DNA of 64,000 bases, taken from NCBI RefSeq assembly GCF_003330725.1, contig NZ_CP030840.1, forward strand, positions 1,550,001-1,614,000. Reading direction: 5' to 3'. The stretch is from Acidisarcina polymorpha. GTDB taxonomy: Bacteria; Acidobacteriota; Terriglobia; Terriglobales; Acidobacteriaceae. The position numbers and the translations under genes are program-made. Each line of letters begins with the position of its first letter. The stretch's first letter is position 1. This document shows, piece by piece, positions 7,547 through 15,693 of the stretch. Below the pieces are notes generated by a model that was not told the origin of the DNA, did no database searches, and saw nothing but the letters and a program-made list of their open reading frames with translations.

Positions 7547-8590
7547 ATGGTGAGAATTCTGAAATCAGACCTGTCGAGCAATCCCCGGATTGAAGCGGTG
7601 CTGCCGGACGCAGCGCTGCCTGGCGGAGAAATCGAGATTCGAGGCACGAATCTGGGGGCGACCGGCTACGAGCGTCCACTTTCCGCGATTGGCGGGTCGA
7701 CTGCTGCAGTCCTGTTGAGCCGCAGTACGCGGCTGCTGGTGCGTGTGCCCGAATCCTCCTCCATGTCGCCGAAGCTCGAGGTTTTCCGCAACGGTACGCG
7801 CAGCAATCAGGTCGAAGTTCACGTCGCTCGGCTGCTTGCCGAAAACATTCATGCTGTTGCCAGTCCGGCAGTGAATGCCAATGGTGAGGTTTTCGTCACT
7901 TTTTCTGGACCACGTGGACAGCAGACGCCGGTGTCCGTCTTCAAGATCAATCCAGATGGCGAGATGCGTGTGCTTCTCTCCGGTCTAGTGAATGCTACTG
8001 GTCTGGCGCTCGATGCCTATGGCTATCTCTACGTCTCTTCGCGCCATGAGGGTACAGTCCACCGCGTCTCCCCAGAGGGAGCAGCTGCGATCTATGCCGA
8101 AGGCATGGGGGTCGCCACTGGTGTCGCGTTTGACGGCGACCAGAATCTCTATGTCGGCGATCGCAGCGGCACGATCTTCAAGATCGCCCGCGACCGTCAG
8201 ACCTTCGTCTTTGCCACCCTTGAGCCCAGCGTCGCTGCTTATCACATGGCCTTTGGCCCAGATGGAGGGCTCTTCGTCACCGGTCCAACCACCTCAAGCT
8301 ACGATAGCGTCCACCGCATCGACCCGGATGGCAGCACTTCAGTCTATTTCCGCGGGCTGGGGCGGCCGCAGGGGATCGCCGTCGATATTGCAGGAAACCT
8401 TTATGTCGCGGCCTCGCTGCGAGGCAGGCGTGGAATTGTGCGTGTATCCCCTGACCAGAAGGCGGAACTGGTGCTCGCGGGTTCTGGAATCATTGGGCTG
8501 GCGTTTGCCCCCGGAGGTAATGCCATCCTGACGACCAGTACCGCGGTTTACCATGTCGATCTGCGCGTCGAGGGCTTCCAGTTTTCTTAG
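7547..8590 (+). CDS. IPT/TIG domain plus NHL/SMP-30-like beta-propeller protein
   Basis: The first ~95 residues look like an IPT/TIG immunoglobulin-like domain (LPDAALPGGEIEIRGTNLG). The remaining ~250 residues are repeated propeller blades with NHL/gluconolactonase-type motifs: GLALDAYGYLYVSS, GVAFDGDQNLYVGDRS, MAFGPDGGLFVTG, GIAVDIAGNLYVAA, LAFAPGGNAI. No signal peptide or transmembrane helix is evident, so it may be cytoplasmic. A substrate cannot be named; such propellers serve as lactonases or as protein- or sugar-binding scaffolds. It precedes cinA by 50 bases on the same strand and could be co-transcribed. Confidence 0.8.
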   Translation: MVRILKSDLSSNPRIEAVLPDAALPGGEIEIRGTNLGATGYERPLSAIGGSTAAVLLSRSTRLLVRVPESSSMSPKLEVFRNGTRSNQVEVHVARLLAENIHAVASPAVNANGEVFVTFSGPRGQQTPVSVFKINPDGEMRVLLSGLVNATGLALDAYGYLYVSSRHEGTVHRVSPEGAAAIYAEGMGVATGVAFDGDQNLYVGDRSGTIFKIARDRQTFVFATLEPSVAAYHMAFGPDGGLFVTGPTTSSYDSVHRIDPDGSTSVYFRGLGRPQGIAVDIAGNLYVAASLRGRRGIVRVSPDQKAELVLAGSGIIGLAFAPGGNAILTTSTAVYHVDLRVEGFQFS

Positions 8591-8640
8591 AACTCAGCGC
8601 GAATGCAGCCCCAAGGAGTATCAGCAGACCGGTCCCGACC

Positions 8641-9885
8641 ATGAACTGTGAAATCATCGCCATTGGCTCCGAGCTGCTCACCCCGTTCCGCTCCGACACC
8701 AACTCCCTCTTCTTGACCGAACGCCTCAACAAACTGGGCGTGCAGGTTGCCTTCAAAACTATCGTTGGCGACCGCCAACAGGACCTTGTCGATCAGGTTC
8801 GCATCGCCCTGAACCGCGCCGACATTGTCATTACCATGGGTGGGCTTGGACCCACCGTGGACGATCTCACCCGGGAGGCGGTCGCCGAGGCGCTCGGCTT
8901 CCGCCTGAAACGCGACCAGGCTATCGTCGGCGCGCTCTATGCCCGGTTCGCTGCGCGGCGGATTCAGATGACGGACAACAATTCTCGCCAAGCCGATGTC
9001 ATCGATGGCGCGATCATCCTAGAGAATCCGAATGGGACCGCCCCAGGACAGTGGCTGGATATCGTTTACAACACCCATCGCAAGCTGGTTCTACTTCTAC
9101 CCGGGCCTCCGCATGAGTTGAAGTCCCTCTTTGACGCCCAATGCCTTCCGCGTCTCACGGAGACTCTTCCCAAGCGCCATATCGCCACTCGTACGCTGAA
9201 GGCGACGATGATCGGAGAGTCGGTCGCGGACGCTCGCATCGCCCCGATCTATAACCAGTACAAAGACGTTGAAACCACGATCCTGGCCCATATGGGAGAC
9301 ATCCAGCTGAACCTGATCTGTGGCAAGCCGCTGATTGAACTGGCGCAGGCGCGGGTCGATGAGCTCGCTGGCCGGATTGAAGACGAACTCGGCGATCTGA
9401 TCTATTCGTCGCAAGGCGAATCGCTCGAGCAGATTGTCCTCTATTACCTGGAGATGCGCGGCGCGACCCTGGCTACCGCGGAGAGCTGCACCGGCGGCAT
9501 GATGGCGCAGCGCCTGACCAGCATCAGCGGCAGTTCCCGGTCCTACCTAGGTGGAGCGGTGGTGTATTCCAACGAATTGAAGACCGCTTTTGCTGGGGTG
9601 CCGACCGAGACACTTGCCCTCTACGGGGCCGTCAGCCGCGAGGTCGCGACGGCGTTGGCAGAAGGCATCCGCCAGCGCAGCAACGCGAGTATCGGCGTCG
9701 GCATCACCGGCATTGCCGGGCCTAATGGGGGCACTGAAGAAAAACCCGTGGGGCTGGTGTACATCGCCGTCGCGGACGATCAGCAGACCGAAGTCGTCGA
9801 GAAACGGTTTGGCGGCGATCGGGAACGGATTCGTCAGTGGTCCACTCAACAAGCTCTGGATCTGGTGCGGCGCCGACTGATGTAG
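8641..9885 (+). CDS. cinA: CinA: competence/damage-inducible protein, NMN deamidase
   Basis: Two-domain CinA. The N-terminal molybdopterin-binding-like domain (about 1-170) contains AIGSELLTPFRSDTNS and TMGGLGPTVDDLTREA. The C-terminal CinA/PncC domain (about 255-410) contains TAESCTGGMMAQRLT, GGAVVYSNELK and GITGIAGPNGGTEEKPVGLVY, which in characterised proteins deamidates nicotinamide mononucleotide. Length 414 is standard. The ATG at 8641 directly precedes the conserved NCEIIAIGSELL start. Role: pyridine-nucleotide recycling; historically linked to recA and competence. Confidence 0.95.
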   Translation: MNCEIIAIGSELLTPFRSDTNSLFLTERLNKLGVQVAFKTIVGDRQQDLVDQVRIALNRADIVITMGGLGPTVDDLTREAVAEALGFRLKRDQAIVGALYARFAARRIQMTDNNSRQADVIDGAIILENPNGTAPGQWLDIVYNTHRKLVLLLPGPPHELKSLFDAQCLPRLTETLPKRHIATRTLKATMIGESVADARIAPIYNQYKDVETTILAHMGDIQLNLICGKPLIELAQARVDELAGRIEDELGDLIYSSQGESLEQIVLYYLEMRGATLATAESCTGGMMAQRLTSISGSSRSYLGGAVVYSNELKTAFAGVPTETLALYGAVSREVATALAEGIRQRSNASIGVGITGIAGPNGGTEEKPVGLVYIAVADDQQTEVVEKRFGGDRERIRQWSTQQALDLVRRRLM

Positions 9886-10123
9886 CTGCTCTCGGATTCA
9901 CCGCTTCGTGGGGGCCTCAGTTCAAAGGTGGTCTCGGAGGAGGGTCCTCCGGCGTCGACTAAGAACAGCGCCGGGATGGAGAAGTTGCGCGGCTAACCTT
10001 GAAGTCAGGACACAGGAGACCAAGGGCATCCCGATCAGGCAATGCGGAAGAGGAGTCAGCATCCATAGCCAGAAGCCAGCTAACAGGCTTGGCATGGATT
10101 CGGCCCTCGAACGCGACCAGATC

Positions 10124-12490
10124 TCAGCGCCCGACCACTTCGACAATACTGGGATCGGACCAGGCAGGTGCGCCTGTCTGGGTCAACCCCGCCTTGGTGT
10201 CATCCCAGTGCAAGTGAGTGACTTTGCTCTTCCCGTTTTCGTAGGCATACGTCTGGCCATCGTCATCGTAGAGAGTGAAATCGGCATCGGCGCCGGGATA
10301 GACCCGAACTTTGGCAATCGCCTGGGTTTCTTCCGTGCTCTCAACCGGTGCACCCAACGGCAGAATGGAGCCCGCACGGACAAACAGAGGAAGCTTGTCG
10401 ATAGGGGCATCCACGGTAATCGTCTGGCCGCCCTTCAGCCGCTCATTGGTCCAGTAGTTATACCAGTCCGCTCCAGCCGGTAGATAGACCTTGCGAGTCG
10501 TTACACCCTGCTCGCTTACCGGGGCCACAAGGAATGAAGGTCCCAGCATGTACTCGTCACGCAGGTCGGTGACGTTGGGGTCTTCGGGAAAGTCCATGAA
10601 GAGGGCCCGCATGGACGGAGCTCCCGACTCGTAAGTGTGATAACTCAAGGAATAGATGTAAGGCAGTAACTCGTAGCGTAGCTTGAGATACTTTTCGAGG
10701 ATAGGCTCGGCCTGGTGTCCGTACGACCATACTTCGTTGTAAGTCCGGCTGCCGTGCGTGCGGAAGATCGGCAAAAAGGTTGCATATTCGAACCACCGGG
10801 TATAGAGCTCCGGATAGTCGTCGTATCCTCCAACGGTGTCACGCGCATCGGAAGGATCGAGTAAGGGAGGATGTTCGGGATGATGTTCCGAGGGAAGATA
10901 CTGCCATCCGCCAGTGTCGTTGCTCCAGTTGGCGATGCCGGAGGCGGTGAAGTCCAGGCCAGTCGGGATCTGGCGCTTGAACGTATCCCAGGTGGGATAG
11001 ATATCCGACGACCACACGATCACTCCATTACGTTGGATGCCGAGGTACGCGTCGCGGGAGAGGGTCAGGGCACGATGCGGAGTATCGCGGCGGAAGCCGT
11101 CATAGAGCGCTCCGGTATGGAAGAGCGGATAGGTGTTGTAGTAGCGAGTTCCGGGTCCGATGTGAAAGTAGCTGCCTTGCGGGGGAAGGTCGGGCTCGGT
11201 CTCATCGGCCCAGATCGAATCGAAACCCTTGCTTAGAACATTGTCTCGAATGACGCCCCAGTACCACTTGGCTGCATCCGGGTTGGTTGTGTCGATATCG
11301 GAGCCGGCTCGGTCATAGGGCAATCCGTTGGTGGGAGTCCCATCCGCGAGCTGCTCGAACCAGCCGTTTTTTAAGACGAGATCGTAATAGCGAGAACCGG
11401 GAACAAACCTCGGCCAGACGCTGATCATGGTGTGGATACCCATCTTGTGCAACTCGGCGTTCATCGCCGATGGGTCAGGCCACTTCACTGGATCGAGGTC
11501 CATTTGCCCCATCTTCGTGTAATAGAACCAGTCGACGACGATCGTATCGAGCGGCAGATGACGTTCGCGATAGCCCTTCGCCACAGAGAGCACTTCGTCC
11601 TGAGTGGTGTACTTCTGCTTGCACTGGATGAATCCATAGGCTGACTTGGGCAGCAGCGGAGTCGCTCCTGTAAGTTGGCGGTATCCGGCATAGATCTCGT
11701 CCGTGGATTTGCCCGCGATCACAAAAAAGGAGACCCGATCGCCGACTTCAGAGGTCCATCGGGTCTGCTCATTGAAGCCGGGCTCGATGACCGTGCGAGA
11801 AGGATTATCCCAGATCAGTCCATAGCCTTTGTTGGTGACCAGGAACGGCACGCAAGTACTCGGCCCGGCTGGGGCAGTGTAGTTCTGGGAGCAGTCGACG
11901 GTATGACCGCGGTGATCGAGGAAGCCCTCTTGATTCTGACCGAGGCCGTAATAATGCTCGTCATCCGGGGATGCGAAGGTCGCGCCGACCTGATAGAACT
12001 GCGGATCGGAAGGGCGCTTATCGTTCAAAACCCCGGCGTTGCCGTCTTTACGATTCGGGACCGATTGAGACCAACCCTCCAGGTGTAGAAGTGTCTTTCC
12101 TTCGGGCGTGCTGAAAGTAATGTTGGCTCCCGGGGTCGAGCCATTGAAGAACTTCCCAATGTCAACTTGCGACGGCACCGGCCTCCCGCTGCCGCGAGGA
12201 ATATTCACACTGACTATCATGCGCGAGGAGCTATAGACATCGGCGTCGGCGCTCTGGTTGTACTTCCATCCTGCGCGTGCGGCCGTTCCGACAAAGCCGT
12301 AACCCGGGCCTGCGAGGGCCTGCTCTTTCAGCAGACTTAAAGTGACTCGCACGATGTTCGGCCCGTAGGGCTCAACCACGATGGTGCTGTTCCCCCGGGT
12401 AAGAACCATGTTGTCCTGCTGACCCTGAGCCAGGAGGCTCGGTAGAAGAGCAAGTGCGAACACCATGGTGAATCGAACTCTCAAACTCAT
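10124..12490 (-). CDS. Secreted GH31 alpha-glucosidase/alpha-xylosidase-type glycosidase
   Basis: Family GH31 retaining glycosidase of 788 residues. A Sec signal peptide (MSLRVRFTMVFALALLPSLLAQGQQ) indicates export to the periplasm or outside. An N-terminal beta-sandwich and a (beta/alpha)8 core follow, with the nucleophile in IWADETEPD (Asp429) and the acid/base in NWSNDTGGW (Asp525), then a C-terminal beta domain (LPLFVRAGSILPLGAPV). I chose the ATG at 12490 because a GGAGG lies 10 bases upstream; an in-frame TTG at 12514 has none. Exact specificity cannot be read from sequence. It follows murF on the same strand where mraY would be expected. Confidence 0.93.
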   Translation of the reverse strand: MSLRVRFTMVFALALLPSLLAQGQQDNMVLTRGNSTIVVEPYGPNIVRVTLSLLKEQALAGPGYGFVGTAARAGWKYNQSADADVYSSSRMIVSVNIPRGSGRPVPSQVDIGKFFNGSTPGANITFSTPEGKTLLHLEGWSQSVPNRKDGNAGVLNDKRPSDPQFYQVGATFASPDDEHYYGLGQNQEGFLDHRGHTVDCSQNYTAPAGPSTCVPFLVTNKGYGLIWDNPSRTVIEPGFNEQTRWTSEVGDRVSFFVIAGKSTDEIYAGYRQLTGATPLLPKSAYGFIQCKQKYTTQDEVLSVAKGYRERHLPLDTIVVDWFYYTKMGQMDLDPVKWPDPSAMNAELHKMGIHTMISVWPRFVPGSRYYDLVLKNGWFEQLADGTPTNGLPYDRAGSDIDTTNPDAAKWYWGVIRDNVLSKGFDSIWADETEPDLPPQGSYFHIGPGTRYYNTYPLFHTGALYDGFRRDTPHRALTLSRDAYLGIQRNGVIVWSSDIYPTWDTFKRQIPTGLDFTASGIANWSNDTGGWQYLPSEHHPEHPPLLDPSDARDTVGGYDDYPELYTRWFEYATFLPIFRTHGSRTYNEVWSYGHQAEPILEKYLKLRYELLPYIYSLSYHTYESGAPSMRALFMDFPEDPNVTDLRDEYMLGPSFLVAPVSEQGVTTRKVYLPAGADWYNYWTNERLKGGQTITVDAPIDKLPLFVRAGSILPLGAPVESTEETQAIAKVRVYPGADADFTLYDDDGQTYAYENGKSKVTHLHWDDTKAGLTQTGAPAWSDPSIVEVVGR

Positions 12491-12688
12491 CAAAGCTGGG
12501 CCTCCGGATTTCAAGCAAAGCGGTTTATATAGATCTCAAAGCAAGAGTCGTTTGCATCGATGCAAGGAACACTGATCGCCAACCATCAAGTTACTCGACC
12601 GAATGGATGTTCGGAATTCGAGCCGGAGTGTGGCGTTGACCCGCCCTTAGGCGCGAAAGACGCGGACTCCGCAAAGAACTGGCCGAAA

Positions 12689-14101
12689 CTATTCTTTATC
12701 CAACATAGCCAGATCCAGCATGGCCAGAGCCCGCTCGAGTTGAACTCCTCGGGAAGCCTTGAAGAGAATTGCGTCTCCGGGTCTGAGTTCCGACCGCAGC
12801 CACTCGCCGGCAGCCTCGGGGGTTTCAAGAAAAATCGCTTGTGCTCCGGCATCAGCGGCTCCGTCAGCAATGTGGACCGCTTTACCGCGGACGCCGAGGA
12901 CAATGTTGATTCCCTGCTTGGCAGCGAACTCCCCGCAGGCGCGATGCAGCTCCGAGGAATCGCGGCCGAGCTCCAGCATTTCGCCGGCTACTAAGATCCG
13001 GCGGCCCGCTGGTATTGAAGCCAGGGTCGCGACCATCGATTTGAGCGCCTCAGGATTCGAGTTATAGCAATCATCGATGATTGTCGCTCCGCGGATTTGC
13101 CGCACCTGGCCCCGTTTCGTCCCTGCCCGCAATGACTCGACGGCCGCGACACACTCCGCGAGGGCAATCCCTGCTTCGAGACCCACCGCAATGGCCGCCA
13201 TGGCGTTGGTTACGTTGTGCCGGCCCATCAGAGAGATCCGAACTGGCGCGGATTCTTTGCCAGCAAAGACTCGAAAGCTGCTTCCCTGCTGACCAAGCTC
13301 GATAATTTCTTCGGCATGCGGTTCGGCACACGGGCCAGAACCGAAAGAAATTGTTTTGCCGGTAAAGTTCCTTCCGAACTGGGAGACGTAGGGATCGCCG
13401 CAATTCAAAAATGCGACCCCGTTCGGCGGCAGCGCCTCGATCAACTCGTACTTCGCACGGGCGATGCCGGAGAGCCCCTCGGGAAAATTCTCGGCATGTG
13501 CCCATCCCACGTTCGTTACCACCGCCCAGTTGGGAGCGGCAATCTTCGCCAATGCGGCGATCTCGCCTGCATGGGACATGCCCATTTCGACGACTGCATA
13601 TTCGTCGTCCCGCTCCAGACGCAGCAGCTGCAACGGCAGCCCAAAGCTGTTATTTAGATTGCCTTCAGTTTTCAACACACGGAATTTCTTCGCCAAAACC
13701 GCAGCAATGGCTTCCTTGGTCGTCGTCTTGCCCGCGCTTCCAGTGATTGCCACAACCCGCTTGCCCCAGTGCAGGCGGACGGCGGCGGCGAGCTTATGCA
13801 GAGCGGCCAGAGGGTCCTCTGCGACTACCAGCAGGTTCTCCCCGCGGATCGCGGCGGGTAGACCATCAATCTTGTGTCGAGAGACAACTGCCGCGATCGC
13901 GCCCGCCGCGAGGGCAGCCTCGACAAAGTCGTGGCCATCGAAACGCTCTCCTTTGACTGCGAAGAACAGGTCGCCGGGGGCAATCGTTCGAGAGTCTATC
14001 GAATAGCCGGTCACCTGGCCAGCCTTCGGAGGCAGCATCTCCGCACCAGCGATTCGGACAGAGCCGATCCACTCTTCGACTCGCTTGAGGGGCAGCTTCA
14101 T
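12689..14101 (-). CDS. murF: UDP-MurNAc-tripeptide:D-Ala-D-Ala ligase MurF
   Basis: MurF adds D-Ala-D-Ala to the UDP-MurNAc-tripeptide, the last cytoplasmic peptide step of peptidoglycan synthesis. Three Mur-ligase domains are visible: an N-terminal uridine-binding part (SIDSRTIAPGDLFFAVKGERFDGH is the MurE/F signature region), a central ATPase with ITGSAGKTTTKE (about 117-128), and a C-terminal Rossmann-like domain (IDDCYNSNPEALKSM). The length of 470 is typical. Its start overlaps the murE stop by four bases (ATGA), so translation is coupled. It is the last dcw gene here; after a 198-base gap the next gene on this strand is a GH31 glycosidase. Confidence 0.97.
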   Translation of the reverse strand: MKLPLKRVEEWIGSVRIAGAEMLPPKAGQVTGYSIDSRTIAPGDLFFAVKGERFDGHDFVEAALAAGAIAAVVSRHKIDGLPAAIRGENLLVVAEDPLAALHKLAAAVRLHWGKRVVAITGSAGKTTTKEAIAAVLAKKFRVLKTEGNLNNSFGLPLQLLRLERDDEYAVVEMGMSHAGEIAALAKIAAPNWAVVTNVGWAHAENFPEGLSGIARAKYELIEALPPNGVAFLNCGDPYVSQFGRNFTGKTISFGSGPCAEPHAEEIIELGQQGSSFRVFAGKESAPVRISLMGRHNVTNAMAAIAVGLEAGIALAECVAAVESLRAGTKRGQVRQIRGATIIDDCYNSNPEALKSMVATLASIPAGRRILVAGEMLELGRDSSELHRACGEFAAKQGINIVLGVRGKAVHIADGAADAGAQAIFLETPEAAGEWLRSELRPGDAILFKASRGVQLERALAMLDLAMLDKE

Positions 14102-15621
14102 CGAGTCGCCTCGCTCACAAGATTGAAGCCTAGAGCGGCGAGGGCGCGCTGAGCCACCTGAACGTCGTCGAACGGAATTGTGCGGTCTTTCAGCACCTGC
14201 ATTTTTTCATGACCTTTACCGGCAAGCAAAACTATATCTCCTGACCTGGCAGCTTGTATTGCAGCAGCGATTGCAGCACCCCGATCGGGCTCCACCTGGA
14301 AGCCGGTGCAGGTCGGCTCCAAGCCTTCGAGCACGTCGCTAATAATTGCCAACGGGTCTTCGCTGCGGGGATTGTCTGAAGTCAGCACTACCAGATCACT
14401 TCCCTTTCCAGCAACGCGGCCCATCTCGGACCGCTTCGTCCGGTCGCGGTCACCTCCACAGCCAAACAAGGTGATGACGCGACCATCATGCGTCGCAACC
14501 AACTCACGAGCGAGGGCGATCAGGTTCTTCAAGGCGTCGTCCGTATGAGCGTAATCGACAACTACGGCAAACGGCTGTTGGGCATCCACGGTCTGGAAGC
14601 GCCCGGGTACATGGTCGAGAACGGCCGCACCGGCAACGACTTCGTTTAAAGATAGGCCGCGTGCGATGGCCGCCGCCGAGGCCGCGAGCAAGTTATAAAC
14701 ATTAACCTTGCCGGTGAGCCGGGTTGAGATAGACGCCTCTCCGAGAGGAGTCCTCAAGGTGAAGCGCATCCCTTGCGCAGTCATCTGGACATTCCCCGCA
14801 CGGAAGGTACCGCTATTCAGACCGTAGCCGTAAATCTCGACGCCCGCCATTGCAGCGGCCCTGGCGATCTCGCGGCCGGACTCATCGTCTAAATTGATCA
14901 CTGCGACACGCGGCGGCGTGCCGTTCCGGCCATCGAACAAGCTTTGCTTTGCCGCTCGGTACTTCTCCATCGTGCCGTGAAAATCGAGGTGATCGCGAGT
15001 GAGATTCGTGAAGATGGCGACATCGTACTTCAGTCCCCAAACCCGGCCCTGCTCCAATGCGTGGGAGGAGACCTCCATCACCGCCTCGGTAGCGCCCTTG
15101 GTCACGCCTTCCCGGAAGAGTTCGAAAAGATCCCGCGACTCAGGAGTCGTATGCGGTGAAGGGCGTATTCGCCCGGCAACATGATATTCAATAGTCCCAA
15201 CCAGAACCGTCTTGCGCGCCACGTGATTGAGCATCGCATCGAGCAGGAACGCGGTCGTGGTTTTGCCATTAGTGCCAGTGACGCCACTCAAGCCGAGCTG
15301 GTCCTGGGGATGAGCGAAGAAGTTTGACGCCAGACCGGCCAGGGCCTTGCGACCGTGGGTGACCTCAATCAACGCAAGCTGCGGAAGGTTGCGCGCTGCG
15401 TCATCAAAGGCAGCCGTCGAGTCAGTCACGACGGCGACGGCACCCTGTTTTGCGGCGAGAGAAATATACCGGTTTCCATCGGTTGAGCCGCCATGCATCG
15501 CCACAAAGAGCGAACCCGGCAGGACCCGTCGTGAATCGTATTCCACGCCGCCGACCTCAGGATCAGACGCTTTTCGTCTGACAAAGGAGACGCCGGCCAG
15601 CAACTGGCTGAGTTTCATCAT
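14098..15621 (-). CDS. murE: UDP-MurNAc-L-Ala-D-Glu:meso-diaminopimelate ligase MurE
   Basis: ATP-dependent ligase adding the third residue of the peptidoglycan stem peptide. The P-loop SGVTGTNGKTTTAF lies near residues 108-121. The DNPRSEDP motif near residue 411 is the recognised determinant for meso-diaminopimelate over lysine, so the wall should be meso-DAP type. The substrate carbamate region and GKGHE (LLAGKGHEKMQ) are intact, and the length of 507 is normal. It starts ATG ATG and follows ftsI by 72 bases on the same strand. Confidence 0.97.
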   Translation of the reverse strand: MMKLSQLLAGVSFVRRKASDPEVGGVEYDSRRVLPGSLFVAMHGGSTDGNRYISLAAKQGAVAVVTDSTAAFDDAARNLPQLALIEVTHGRKALAGLASNFFAHPQDQLGLSGVTGTNGKTTTAFLLDAMLNHVARKTVLVGTIEYHVAGRIRPSPHTTPESRDLFELFREGVTKGATEAVMEVSSHALEQGRVWGLKYDVAIFTNLTRDHLDFHGTMEKYRAAKQSLFDGRNGTPPRVAVINLDDESGREIARAAAMAGVEIYGYGLNSGTFRAGNVQMTAQGMRFTLRTPLGEASISTRLTGKVNVYNLLAASAAAIARGLSLNEVVAGAAVLDHVPGRFQTVDAQQPFAVVVDYAHTDDALKNLIALARELVATHDGRVITLFGCGGDRDRTKRSEMGRVAGKGSDLVVLTSDNPRSEDPLAIISDVLEGLEPTCTGFQVEPDRGAAIAAAIQAARSGDIVLLAGKGHEKMQVLKDRTIPFDDVQVAQRALAALGFNLVSEATR

Positions 15622-15693
15622 GCTATGAGGATTTTATGCGGAGAGGCCGCGAACGGCATCCATGAGGGCAAGAGGCTCTGCTCAAGGGCAAGA

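Noticed and set aside
9908-10483. Plus-strand open frame between cinA and GH31
   Set aside because: More than half overlaps the GH31 3' end and no ribosome site or domain is seen; the 238-base gap shows no gene.
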